From positions 36,253,394-36,317,393 of the forward strand of contig OX638130.1 in assembly GCA_951804985.1 (NCBI GenBank): a stretch of DNA of 64,000 nt, in the 5' to 3' direction. Numbering within the stretch: the first letter of the stretch is position 1; each line of letters starts with the position of its first letter. This document shows positions 31,916-43,103 of this stretch, one piece after another. The notes under the pieces were generated by a model, which saw only the letters and a list, made by a program, of their open reading frames with translations, made no database searches and was not told the origin of the DNA. Both the position numbers and the translations under genes were made by a program. The DNA comes from Dryomyza anilis. Lineage: Eukaryota > Arthropoda > Insecta > Diptera > Dryomyzidae.

Positions 31916-32811
31916 GAAATTTTTATTATAGGTACCAAATAAGTAAATTTTACACATTAAGTCAGATCGGCATATTTTTCCCATAGTTGTAAAAGGACTT
32001 AATTTACATAGTGCTGCTAGAGTTTATCACAATAAAATTTGAGTCGGTAAATAATTTCCTGTGCTTGAGTATTGCAGATGAAGTTAAAAACACTTTAAAT
32101 CAATATTTTATCATCTAAATAAAGCAGTTTTGGATCGGAGTAGGCGTAAAAAATTAGTGATTGAATCTATACACAAATTTCTTTTTATTTTTTGCAAAAA
32201 CTAATATCTGGACAAAGATTTTTGTTACCAATTATCCGTAGGGCAAGGTTCATATTTAATTTTGTGATAAAGTTTGCATCTGCAACATGGCGAAATCGTG
32301 CGATAACTTGCGATATAAAGTACCAAAAACGATTTTGTACGCAGCAAGAATCAGGTGACCGAAATCAACTGAAATCAAATTGATAGGTTTCATTCCAGAT
32401 TAAATTGCTTGTAAAACAGTGTTATCGGATCACTAGCGTCGACATATAAGACATCTTCAGGTTTTCCACTTTTACTTTTATTGTAACAGCAATCGATACA
32501 GGCCAAAATATAGTTTTGTTTTACGTATTTTCGAATACTTGAAAAAAACAAAAATTCTGTAAAATAGTTTTCTCGATATTTTGCTATCGTTCATCATGGC
32601 AATATCAAACAATACGCCAGCGAACATATTTCGGTACCACGAACAAATTTACAAATTGATGTATATAAAGATATACATATAAATGTTTTATGTTGAACAA
32701 AATAAACATTTCAGATACATTTATAAACTATTAGGTTGAAAAATTGTATATGTATGTCCGTAAACTAATCCGTATGGTTTGGAAATTGAACCATATAGAT
32801 TTATTTTTCAT
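31916..32811. other. AT-rich spacer, no feature
   Basis: Nothing is supported here. The small open frame at 32192-32383 has no recognisable motif. Confidence 0.4.
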
Positions 32812-32876
32812 TTGAGCTGTGCATGTTATATTTGTACTCAAAGTGATGGGACCTACAGTTTAATGGGGTGAGAGCC
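32812..32876 (-). mobile_element. SINE internal fragment
   Basis: GAGCTGTGCATGTTATATTT through TGGGACCTACAGTTTA and GGTGAGAG matches the middle of the SINE at 36420-36500, with about 16 bases deleted. It lies directly beside the ACACGGATAG repeat. Confidence 0.6.
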
Positions 32877-32886
32877 GTGTACTCTC

Positions 32887-33282
32887 GTACACGGATAGAA
32901 AAGATATGTTTGAATGTAATTAAAATATAATACGAAATTACCATACATACATGTATTACGAATGAAGTGTAATTAAATTATAATCGAAATTGAATTTATT
33001 TTTGTTCAGATTGTAATAACATTACTATGTATAAACATTTTTATATATTTTCCAGCAGAATCTGTCAAACTTACCATACATATGTAACAACACAAACATA
33101 AAATTTTCATTGCATTTGAATATGCTATTTCTTGGCAGTTTACGTGGTTATAACTAGGTTTCAAAACAAACAAAAAATGCTATTAATATCTAATTATAAC
33201 TTATGTTCGCAACGCTCGTCTTCATTCGGTTAGTTATCGACAGACGAAGTTGGCAACGTTGCGCAACATTTTCTACCTATGT
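32887..33282 (+). repeat. ACACGGATAGAAAA dispersed repeat, copy 1
   Basis: About 390 bp is shared with 37028-37405: ACACGGATAGAAAA at the left, CCAGCAGAATCTGTCAAA in the middle, and GACGAAGTTGGCAAC...CATTTTCTACCTA at the right. The conserved left end and similar length suggest a small non-autonomous transposon. Confidence 0.65.
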
Positions 33283-33944
33283 TTCTTTTGTCATACTGAT
33301 GTTTAAAAACAAACAAAAAAATGTGAAATTGTGAAAAGCCGACACGGATATTTGATAAAAAAAAACCACAACTAAAATATCATTGCTTCTATTTTCAAAC
33401 AGAATTCGGCATTTTTATTACAACAGCCTTCGCGAATTCCTTGCCTACACTCTGTGCTGTACTGAGAGCTTTAAGCCAATTCAATTATTATAAATTCCCA
33501 CTATACATGTTTAATGATTTTTAATAAAAATTAATAAAAAAACAATGATTTTTTTTATTTTATTTCAGGATTTCAGTAAAAAATATTTAGATATGTTTTT
33601 ATGAAAACATACTACTTTTTTAACTGAAACAACTGATATGTTTCTCTGGAAACATATTTATATTCAGGTCGTTCAAAATCATGTTTTATTTGGATGTAGT
33701 AATTATTATGTTTCCATTAGAACATACTCCATTTTAAGGGGCAACATCAAAATGTTTCATAATGTAAGTCAGAGCTCATTACAACACTGTTCAAGTCTCA
33801 ATACAACCCTGTTTACAATTTATCAGGCAATTATATATTATGTTTACATAAAATTCCAAATATACATGTTATTGCCTGCAAAATTATGTTTGGGAGACCC
33901 ATTTTTTTGCAGCGTGTAAATTCTAGGGAATACAATTTGTACCT
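33283..33944. other. AT-rich spacer, no feature
   Basis: No supported gene. A frame at 33638-33919 shows no domain. TTTTTTTGCAGCGTGTAA at about 33902 could be a transposon edge but is unpaired. Confidence 0.35.
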
Positions 33945-34005
33945 GTTTTCGTAATCCCGGGATTTCGGGATTGAACACTTTTCAATCCCGGGATTAGTTC
34001 AAAAT
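33945..34005 (+). repeat. CCCGGGAT-rich repeat (right)
   Basis: Contains AATCCCGGGATTTCGGGATT and TTTTCAATCCCGGGATTAG. Related to 31820-31915, and the two may be ends of one 2.2-kb element that has taken later insertions. Confidence 0.45.
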
Positions 34006-35037
34006 ACAAGTAATTTAGAAAAATATTTGTTTTACTCCATACTCAAACCATAATTTGACTTTTTTTTTAGTTATTTTTAAAGCATTTAAGATATAATAGA
34101 TGGAATTTTGAGAAAACTTGACAGCATTCGATTGAAGTGGATATAACTAGCTTTTGATCTGGTTCTAGTTTTTTCTTCGTTTTTTTTTATAGAAAAATAG
34201 AGCTTTGGCTCTAGATAACACGCCAATGGAACACATTTAATGATTAACAGGATCTTAGTTTAAAGATAATAGATATTGTCTAAACTAACGATAAAAATAA
34301 CTAAACTTCTGGTAGTTTTCTACATTTTGAAATTTGATATTTTAACCATTTTTCGTCGAAAAACAAAATAAATTACATATTGTGAGTTTTATACACAAGA
34401 TAGTCTTTATCAGATTTCTTCTCAAAAAGTTACGAAAAAGAAACAATTAGTATGCAATAATAATTAATAATAATTTTATTGCATTATGTTTATAAAAAAA
34501 AAGAACACAAATTAGGTCGAATATTTAAAAGTACAACCGATACAAAAGTTTGTAATATCAGTTGTGAGTTTGACTATGTTCAAACCCCCATAAACTATTT
34601 ATGTTATGATATACTAAATACAAACAAAATATTTTAAAAATGGTCTAAAAATGTTCGAATTTATTTCCAAATATGTATTTAAAAACTTATTAGAATTTTA
34701 ACATTTATGTATATATTATAATTTGTCTACACAGTAAAATAACAATGGGGTTAAAAGTTTTTATTTTTAAAAAAATTATAATAAATCGAATCAAATAATT
34801 ATTGGTATCTAGTACCTAATTTTTTAATCTCATTGAATTATCTCGTATATAAGACTTTGGTTTTAGCTTTTCAAAATTCTGATAAATTAAATTCATTGAT
34901 TTTATACTAAACTTTATATCATGTTTTGTATTGAGAGTTCTGGAATGAATTCGTGTCGTTTGCAGTACTATTACAAAATAGTGATTTTTTGACAATTTAG
35001 CATTATAATACTATTTACAATTGTTATTTGCTTTCAG
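34006..35037. other. Probable intron sequence upstream of the sqh exon
   Basis: AT-rich with no repeat pair or frame that I recognise. It ends in the pyrimidine-rich acceptor TTATTTGCTTTCAG at 35024-35037. I found no other piece of sqh here. Confidence 0.5.
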
Positions 35038-35142
35038 GTCGATGAAATGTATAGAGAAGCACCAATCAAAAAAGGGTTTTTTGACTATATCGAATTCACT
35101 AGAATCTTGAAACATGGAGCAAAAGACAAAGATGAACAATAA
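35038..35142 (+). CDS. sqh: Terminal coding exon of non-muscle myosin regulatory light chain
   Basis: A splice acceptor (TTTGCTTTCAG) is followed by 34 codons and TAA. The product begins [15 protein letters not shown] and ends HGAKDKDEQ. This is the C-terminal end (EF-hand 4 region) of the myosin II regulatory light chain. As I remember the Drosophila sqh protein, only three residues differ: N to K, L to F and L to I. The light chain binds the myosin heavy-chain neck and, when phosphorylated near its N-terminus, activates contractility in cytokinesis and morphogenesis. The exon is phase 0. An AATAAA overlaps the stop (35138-35143). Upstream coding exons (about 140 residues) are not visible in this window. 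Muscle Mlc2 is less likely given the DKDEQ end. Confidence 0.85.
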   Translation, partial: VDEMYREAPIKKGFFDYIEFTRILKHGAKDKDEQ

Positions 35143-35284
35143 AAAATTTTAACACATTCCCAACGTTATATATTTATATACGTATGCAGTTTACCCGCTA
35201 CTATTTTACATTTATGTATTATTTACAATTGGCCTTTTATAATACAATATTGAAAGAAAATATATAGTTTTTACTAAAGAAAAA
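35143..35284 (+). other. Likely 3' UTR of sqh
   Basis: Sequence downstream of the stop up to the LINE remnant that starts at about 35285. Apart from the AATAAA overlapping the stop there is no other clear AATAAA. Confidence 0.4.
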
Positions 35285-36231
35285 ACGTATTTTATTATTT
35301 TATTTATTTATTTTATTTTAAGATTTATTTATTTCAACATTTAAAGCTAGAAAAGCCAAACAAATGTAGTATTTTTTATATTCATGACATAACAAAATAA
35401 TTTCATATAAATTTAAACACTAAAATTAATTCTAATGACAACTTCAAATGTTGACCCTAAACATCGATATTTAGATATTTTAAATATAGCGAATTAATTC
35501 AACAGCAAGGGACAATTTTAAAATGTTAAAGTGCATATGTGCATATGCTAAGTTATTTTATTTATTTTAACCATTTTATTTACTTATTTCATTTTTTTTT
35601 ATTTATGATAAAAAAAAATATTTAGCATGTTCTAAAAAGATTTAATGCGAGCATGTAAAAAGATTTAATACTAGCATGTGAGTGTGAAAATTGGCGAGTG
35701 TGAAATTGGTATAATATTATTCCATATTCTACACAATCGAATGTGGAATGGATGCTCCGTTATAGAGTGATGGTAATGTGCTATGGTCAAAACCCTAGAC
35801 CTGCTGGAATTAGAGAATTGAAACCTATATACTATATAGCTAGGTGAACTTGTTTGCATCGACTTATAAAAGAAAAACAAAGCACGCAAGGAGTTATAGT
35901 TATAGAACGTACAACCCAGAAATGATTCAACATACGCAGAAGTGTGATCCTTAAATCGCAACCCATATACAAACCGAATCAGCCGATTAAAGCACTTCAG
36001 CCATTCGAGGTTTAAAAAAGTTGTTCCCGATATAGCTTCCAAACCATAATTAAATAACGGCATTAGCAACGCATTCGCTAGTTTTAACATGATATCAATT
36101 GGCATGTGGTAACCAAGACTGTACAGTCGAAAAAGTGTAAACTTTACTTTTGCTACAGCCAAATTGATGTGGGTCTTAAAATTTAGGTCATTATCCAGCC
36201 AAATACCAAATGATTTACAAGAACCATCCAT
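35285..36231 (-). pseudogene. LINE 3' fragment with simple-repeat tail
   Basis: The minus strand frame 36231-35671 begins KSFGIWLDNDLNFKTHINLA, just after the RT domain (the 'LGV-LD--L-F--HI' block). It continues through a C-terminal domain with RIWNNIIP. Below it lie a 3' UTR and an A-rich tail read as TAAA-type repeats (35285-35340 plus strand TTTATTTATT). It is 5'-truncated, as LINE insertions often are. The group is jockey/CR1-like. It lies antisense just downstream of the sqh exon. Confidence 0.7.
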
Positions 36232-36367
36232 ACATATTTTTGCACAATTTATTATTATATTAGGTATTATAGAAGTAAAACTTGGAATACGTAAAGACTT
36301 GGTTTTGTATGATTTAAAGAAATGCTGTTTTTTTCTAAATCATTCCACAATTTTTGACAAATCACTG

Positions 36368-36673
36368 TTTATAATAGTTTGGCACTACAGTCCTATAAAA
36401 ACTTAAGCCGAGCTCTCTCACCATTTTGAGCTGTGCGTGATATATTTGTACTGAAAGTGGTGGGACCTACAGTTTATTGCCGAATCCGAACGGCGGGTGA
36501 GAGCTTTTCATAGGCAAAGTTTTACTATCGCAGGTTTGCCATATACTGCCAAAAGGTAGCGCGGTATAGAACATGTTTCTATGAAAAGATATTGTTACCC
36601 CCAGTCCAGGCTTGAACCGGGAACCTTTCGACTCACAGTCCAACGCACTAACTACTGAGCTAACGCGACACAA
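36368..36673 (-). mobile_element. tRNA-derived SINE, best copy
   Basis: On the minus strand the head is TGTCGCGTTAGCTCAGTAG, giving an A box (TAGCTCAGTAG), followed by B box GGTTCAAGCC about 45 bp later, as in a tRNA promoter. A body of about 230 bp (with TCACCCGCCGTTCGGATTCG) and a tail GACTGTAGTGCCAAACTATTAT follow. The RNA polymerase III boxes are intact. It is not a tRNA gene: the acceptor stem is not formed and the unit runs on past 300 bp. Relatives are at 5336, 20818 and 32812. Confidence 0.8.
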
Positions 36674-37027
36674 TATATTTTACACTATAAAAATATAAAT
36701 TTTAATATTGACTTAATTTTTGTTATATAAAACCTTTATTTGTCTATATTTTAGTATTTATTTAAATATGTTTTTAATTGAGTGGGAATACAAATATTTA
36801 TTTACTAAGATTTTCTTTTTAAAGCAGAATGCATAATATGTCGGCGCACAGTAGCTTTTTGTATACAATTTTATGTTAAAAGGCATTATATATAATGCAC
36901 TTTATTCACAATCACAACAAAAAGTACAAAAATAAGTTGAGACATAAACAATTAACAAAAAGCTTTTACAAGAGCACAAACACTCGGGCACTTTGTGATG
37001 GTGTGCATTTGCTCTTTGCTGCTATAT
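36674..37027. other. AT-rich spacer, no feature
   Basis: Nothing is supported apart from a short moderately GC-rich stretch at 36970-37025. Confidence 0.4.
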
Positions 37028-37405
37028 ACACGGATAGAAAATATTTGTTTGAATATGTTTGAATGTAATTAAAAAGTAATACGATATTACCATACATGTA
37101 TTAGGAATGAAGTGTAATTAAATTATAATCGAAATTGAATTTTTTTTTGCTCACGTGTAAACATTATTATATTGTCCAGCAGAATCTGTCAAATTTACCA
37201 TAAATATGTTACAATACCAACATAAAATTTGGATTGCATCTGAATAAACTATTTCCTGGCAATTTACTTGCTTAAAACTATGTTTCGAAACACATAAAAT
37301 GCTAATCAAATCTAAATACAACGTATGTTCGCCTCGCTCGTCTTAATACGATAATTTTTCGACTGACGAAGTTGGCAACTTTGTGCAGCATTTTCTACCT
37401 ACGCC
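37028..37405 (+). repeat. ACACGGATAGAAAA dispersed repeat, copy 2
   Basis: Matches 32887-33282 with about 10-20% differences and indels. It is followed at 37415-37480 by about 60 bp (ATATAGCGAATTAATT...TGTTAAAGTGCAT) also found at 35483-35545. Confidence 0.6.
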
Positions 37406-37559
37406 ATCAAAAGATATAGCGAATTAATTTAACAGCAAGCAACAATTTAAAAATTTTAAAATGTTAAAGTGCATCGTTTGAACATATTGATTTTAATAAC
37501 AAACAAAAAATAAATTTGATTTAAATAAGTGTATTCTTGCAACATTCTTCTTGTATAGT

Positions 37560-37910
37560 AAGTTGGCACTCTATGGCCTTGAGGCATGGACGCTTTCTAA
37601 CACCGATGAGAAATATTCAATAGAAAATCTACGAAATCCATTGAAAACGAGTACAGAATCAGTTGAAACGACAAACTGTATGAGCTCTACGCCGATATGT
37701 CATGTGCATTAATATATAGCGCCCCTGTTGACTTGGACATTTCGAGCATATAGATAAAAACGCTCCAGCAAAAAAAGTGTTCAATTCTGCACCCGGTGGT
37801 GTTCAACGTAGGAGAGGGCGTCCGAAACTCCGGTGGAGCGACTGGTGGGGCTTGAAGTGCTTATCTGTCGCCAGTGAGCGCACTAGGGTGGCGTAATAAT
37901 TGCGGCGGAA
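37560..37910 (+). pseudogene. RTE-type LINE C-terminal relic
   Basis: The plus strand reads LYGLEAWTLSNTDEK at about 37572, then broken frames and, near 37780-37850, AKKVFNSAPGG and RRGRPKLRWSD. This is the same C-terminal block (LYGAETWTL ... RRGRPNLRW) seen in the intact RTE at 1036-4044, but from a different family and with frameshifts and stops. Confidence 0.65.
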
Positions 37911-39895
37911 TCCTTCATGGTTTGTAATGGCCAAAAAATGAAGTATTTATTAAAAATATATGAATATGTTTTCTTCTTCTTCTTTTCATGTGTTATTCAC
38001 AATAGAACATCACCGCAAGGGGTGAATATTTAAAAGACTGCTGAGACACTAGGTCTATGTTGCAAGTCTTTGGTGGGAATAGAATTAGCTGAGTGTCAAT
38101 GTTAGTATGTTAAAATTGATATGAATATGTTTTGAATTTATATATTGAATTACGTATGTGAAGTTAACAACACGGCTTCAACAACAGGAACGGGTGGAAT
38201 CAACATCTGCCACCAAGAGTAGGCATATCTGAATTTCACTTCGTTCTCTTTGTACTAAAGTTGATTCCGCCTCGTTCTATTAAATTTCCTCCGTCAGTGC
38301 GCAGAGTGGCCAGATTAGAAATTTCGATTTTTGCCATTGTAATAATCGATAAAGATACGATTATTTCATTAATATTTAATGCTTTTGTAAAACGAACGAA
38401 AACCTTTTATTTGTATGCGCATTGCTGTGAACATCCTTAAAATGAAAAATCCTCTATAGTTGTTGAAAGATATTATTGGATATTAACAAAAAAAAAAATA
38501 TAAAATATGAAAAGTTTATAATTTTCTACAATTTCTACAGTTTGAAAAACTTTCCATACTAATATTTTATCGGTAACATTTTAATTCCGGAACGGTAATC
38601 GTTCATTGCCATCATTTTGGTAACAGTTATATTTCATATAAAACAGTATGAAACGAATAAAAGTAAAGGTACAATACCTGGTAAAATTAATACATGGAAC
38701 TATTAATACATACACCAAACCTAAAATAATTTTTACTAAAAACATAAACTGTATTTTCTTTCAAGTATTTTTTCCAGTAACCCAAATTATATTTTTAAGA
38801 TATTCAAACGTTATCGTAAAAATGACATAGTGCACAAAAAATCAAATTTTTATTTCCTTACTATTTTAATAATTTTTAAGCATTTAAGAGGATTTGGAAG
38901 AATATTTATACAAATCTTCTGTATCGTTTTCTTGAAAACGACCCATGCGGCTAATAAATGCGGCTAATTTTTATATTATATTGATTTTACGATATTAGAA
39001 CCATTTTCTGCATTTGCGTTTATATGGACTAAAAATTGTTGAAGTAATTTTGGTAAACACTAAACTTACAATAGTTTTGCTAAAAAAAATTACACAATTT
39101 TTTTATGACATTAAAAAGTATAATAAAATGTGCCCTTGAGAATCAAAAAGGCTTAGTCCATTTTTGGAAAAAAAAGTTAAACCAGGCCAGTATTAGTATT
39201 CTAGAGTTGGTATTACATATATTGTATTTTTAAAATTTCAGAATTTTACGTTTTTAACCACATTTTAATAAGTATGTTATTTAATATACATTAAAATTTT
39301 CCAAAAATTCATGATTTGAAAAATTGTTCGAAATAAATTGGGACATCTACATTTTTCTGCAAGTATTGGATATTTTGGAAATTGAGCCACACTATTATTA
39401 TTGTTAGCTCACTTAAATGACACTTCGAGTTGATCTACTCAATTTTGAGATTTTTTTTCTCCTTCTGTGAAACTTGCTTTCTGTTGGTTGCTATCTTTTG
39501 CCTGTAAGATATCGATATAACTTCATACTATTTTAACAATTGATTTTTTTAATGCAAGATAATATGTTTGACTGAAAATATGGGGCAAAGTCTAAACAAA
39601 CTATATCTAAAATATTACATCATTTGTCATTTCTACTTCCTGAGATAAAACACCATTTAAACTGGTTCTGCGGAATACATTTTCGAATTTTATAAATTTA
39701 AATTTAATCTAAATTCAAAATCTATAAATATGTTGATATCACTATTATTAATAATCCAAGTACATTCTGTTTTACTGTTTGAAATTTAATATAGTTTGCC
39801 AATAACATTTTTCAAATTTCACTATTTAGAGATGCCTCTATGATTGAAATAATATAATAAAATTAGTGAATATTCAAAATACATCCTTTTAATAT
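37911..39895. other. AT-rich spacer, no gene recognised
   Basis: No convincing coding frame is present; the 60-codon frame at 38648 lacks motifs. A short inverted pair GAACGGGTGGAATCAAC (38188-38204) and GTTGATTCCGCCTCGTTC (38260-38277) is the only structure noted. Confidence 0.45.
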
Positions 39896-40441
39896 TGTTA
39901 CGAAAAGATGTAGTTTGCCCCACTGTGCAAGCATTCAATAATAATAAATAAGACGCAAGACAATTCAGCGCACTAAGCAATGTGTTAGAAAGAGACGGAA
40001 GATCATTCAGCGCACTGAGGCAGTGTGCGAGAAAGAGATGGAAGATCAGCGCATTAAAACACATGAGTGCGAATGAGATGCCAATAGCATGCGTCATTCA
40101 CGAAACGAGTAGAAGGTTCTGGAAACAAGTCGAAGCTTGTCGAAACGTGTCGGACTGATGCATGCAGTATATAAGGGAGCCGCATCTGAGGTACAGCACT
40201 TCAGTTGTGATTTGATAGTGAACTAGTGCATCTCGTGAGCGGACATTGTAAAGATAAATTGTAGTAATACAACAGTGATTATAAGTGATTGTTATTAAGT
40301 TGTTATTTAAGTAAATAAAGTTAATTAATACTAGTTTAAATAATACTAGTTAAAACCAAATATTAGCGTGTTTTTATTTTGTACACAATCCAGCGATACG
40401 AACTCGTAGAACAGTTTTCCGTAGACTGAATTTTCGTAACA
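39896..40441 (+). repeat. Gypsy 5' LTR
   Basis: Begins TGTTACGAAAAG and ends TTTTCGTAACA, so the termini are inverted (TGTTACG/CGTAACA). Internally TTCAGCGCACT recurs several times (39960-40060). An AATAAA lies at about 40313. Confidence 0.9.
40168..40206 (+). promoter_or_regulatory. LTR core promoter (TATA and TCAGT initiator)
   Basis: TATATAAG at 40168 and the arthropod initiator TCAGTT at 40201 are about 33 bp apart, the expected spacing. Transcription and the U3/R boundary should be at about 40203. Confidence 0.7.
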
Positions 40442-40442
40442 T

Positions 40443-40460
40443 TGGTGTCAGAAGTGGGAT
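40443..40460 (+). other. Primer-binding site, tRNA-Leu type
   Basis: TGGTGTCAGAAGTGGGAT starts one base after the LTR. It is complementary to a 3' end reading TCCCACTTCTGACACCA, which matches insect tRNA-Leu as I recall it. Confidence 0.7.
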
Positions 40461-40471
40461 TGTGATACAAA

Positions 40472-41856
40472 ATGGTTAAATTCGAACAACTTAAAGTCGA
40501 TCAGCTAAAGAAGGAGCTGGCGATTCATAATCTTCCAACTGTTGGTACGAAAGTATAGCTACAAAAGCGTCTAATGGAAGATTTAGAGAACCAAGGCATT
40601 GACCTCGCAGAGCACGAGTTTGAAGTGGAAGCTGCAACAGCGTCATCGAAAAGTGCGGACACGGAGCAAAAAGTACAGTCCCAAAGTTTTGATATGAGCC
40701 AGTTGCTCGGAGCAATACTACAACAGCTTCAAGAAAATTCAAATCAACTGAAAACAGAACTACAGGAAAATTCCAGCAAAATGGAACAGAAACTTCTAGA
40801 AAATTCAAAACAGCTCCAAGAAAATTCGACCAGAATGGAACAGAAACTTCTAGAAAATTCAAAACAGCTCCAAGTAAAAATTGAGTAACAGATGCAGGAA
40901 CATTCTAAGAAGCTTCTGGAAGTTTCTAATACAATCCATGGCAAAGTAAACGAACTTGAGGCACATGCAAATGACATGGAAGGCAAATTTGAAAAATTGG
41001 AAAATGGTATCGACAAAAAGTTCCAGAAAATGCAAGAAGATTTCGGTGCGTTACAGCTAGGTGGATCTACACAGCATGTTCTTAGTGGTTCGAAGCTGAA
41101 ATCACAGATTTACGATGGAACTACAGCGTTCAACATTTTCAAGCTCCAATTTGAGACAACGGCTGTAAGTAATAGATGGAACAATGAAGATAGCGTAGCA
41201 GCGCTTATTGTGACCATGAAAGGTGGAGCAGCCGAAGTATTGCAGACTGTTCCAGAAAGCGATAGAAATAGTTACACAGCGGTTATGGCTGCACTGCAAC
41301 GGAAATATGGAAGTGATCACATGAAGCAGATCTACAAAATGGAACTAAAGGGCCGAAGCAAAGGAATGGTGAAACATTTCAGGCGTATGCAGCGGACGTC
41401 GAGAGGCTTGCGCATTTGTCGTATTCAGATTCAGCAAGTGATTTCATAGAAAAGTGCAAAATCGAAGCGTTTGTTGATGGCATACGCGATCAGGAGACAA
41501 AACGTGCAACAGTGATTGCGCCCAAGGTAACATTTACGGAAACGGTTACCATCGCTCTAATACAGGAGACAGCAAATGCGTTGTGCCGATCGGCTCCAAA
41601 GGCGCGTAGAAACGATGATTTATTTCAAGTAGTGTGCCAAGCAGTTAAAGCAGGCGTAAAAACCGAACACACATCAGCCAACAAAGATACCCAATTCAAA
41701 GGTAAATGTTACAACTGTGATACATATGGACATATGGCACGTGACTGTCGTAAAAAACGCAAACGCTCAATAAATCAATCTGCAGATGAACCCAGACATG
41801 AAGAAAGACAGGATCATGTCCAAAATAGCGTAAATTTCAATCAAGCTTTAAACTAA
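40472..41856 (+). pseudogene. Gypsy gag, broken
   Basis: The frame opens at ATG 40472 with a SAP-like helix pair (LKVDQLKKELAIHNLPTVG). An in-frame TAG lies at 40556 and a TAA at 40886. A frameshift near 41370-41420 moves to the frame ending at 41856. A glutamine/asparagine-rich coiled-coil region contains two 54-bp tandem units (from 40781 and 40835). The capsid-like part follows, then a zinc knuckle CYNCDTYGHMARDC (about 41707-41748) with a basic tail. It would package the element RNA if intact. Confidence 0.85.
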
Positions 41857-41973
41857 AACGAGTCAGATCTGCGGGGCACGATCTGACTCCCATAACCGAT
41901 TGCCCCAGAATCACAAATTGCTCGAAAGTCGAATAGTCTAACTGTCAAGGGGCTAATTGATTGTGTAGCATAT

Positions 41974-42381
41974 ATGGTAACGTTGGATACAGGAGCTTCA
42001 CACTCAATTATAAAAAGTAAACTTGTTAGGGACGAAATAGAGCCGCTTATCGGAATAAGATTGCAAACATCGACAGGAGAAGAGGCTCCAATCAGAGGAA
42101 AAATTACCAAGGAAATCACTATTGGCACTACGACAGTTAAGCATGTTTTTATAGTGGCGGAAATAGTAGACGAAATAATACTTGGCATGGACTTCATGAT
42201 AAGGAACGGTTTCACACTAGATCTAACAAGAAAAATTTTGAGTTATGCCAACACAGAGATCCAACTAAACATTGATTGTGACCAGAGCCCGAAAATTAAA
42301 CAAGTTATCGCTCATAAAAATAGAAAAATACCACCTAATTCAGAAGCAATTGTGTGGGCGAAATTGATGATGAGCAAATGA
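41974..42381 (+). pseudogene. Gypsy retropepsin domain
   Basis: LDTGASHSII places the catalytic Asp at 41986-41988, and the flap side and IILGMDF follow. This is the aspartic protease that matures Gag-Pol. It begins without a proper upstream join to gag, and the frame ends at 42381 before RT. Confidence 0.85.
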
Positions 42382-43103
42382 GAAGTAATATTGTTGTCGG
42401 AAGAACATTAGTAGAAGCGACAAAAGACAAAGTTGTTCCAATAAGAGTTCTCAACATGGAAAACTCGTCCAAATTAATTAAAAAGGGAACAGTGATAGGC
42501 CAGTGTCAAGAGGCATCAGCGATTATAAATTGTGAGTCAAATCCATCAAGGGACTACGGCACATCGCAAATAAATAAACAATCTACTCACAGGTTTATAA
42601 ATGAGTTGACGAAGGATTTGGCTGCCAAAGAAAAGAGTCAAGTGCAAAAATTAATTGATAAATATCGATGTATATTTGCTGAAAAGGGCCAAAAGGATGG
42701 CAGAACTGCCATTGTAAAACATCGAATAGACACTGGTGATTCTAACCCAATCAAGCACCAAGAAGGGTACCACCTGCGAAAAGAGACGAAGTATCACAAA
42801 GTGATCGCATACTACAGTAAAACATTGTCCAAGCCCGAGCGAAATTACTGTTTCACCAGGAGGGAGTTTCTTGCTGTAATTGAAAGTGTGAACATTTTCC
42901 ATAAGTATCTGTACGGACAACAGTTTCACTTGAGAACCGATCACGCAGCACTACGATGGTTACTTCAGTTCAAAGATCCGGAAGGCCAAATTGCGCGTTG
43001 GATAGAACGATTACAGAGCTACGATTTCTCAATCGAACATCGTAAAGGAAGAAATCATGGAAATGCAGATGCTCTGTCACGGCGTCCTTGTAAACTTAAT
43101 TGA
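42354..43103 (+). pseudogene. Gypsy pol remnant: pre-RT linker fused to RNase H by deletion
   Basis: The first part is the linker before RT (KYRCIFAEKG, then HRIDTGDSNPIK). It jumps directly to the RNase H region: YYSKTLSKPERNYC, TRREFLAV, LRTDHAALRWL and GNADALSRRPC. The entire RT core including YxDD, several hundred residues, is missing. The deletion keeps the frame open, so a short hybrid frame survives. Confidence 0.85.

Noticed and set aside
29308..35037. GTAAGT at 29308 as donor for the sqh terminal exon
   Set aside because: No sqh coding sequence precedes it, so it cannot supply the missing upstream reading frame.
36600..36673. A tRNA gene
   Set aside because: A and B boxes are present, but the acceptor stem does not pair and the sequence continues as a 300-bp SINE.
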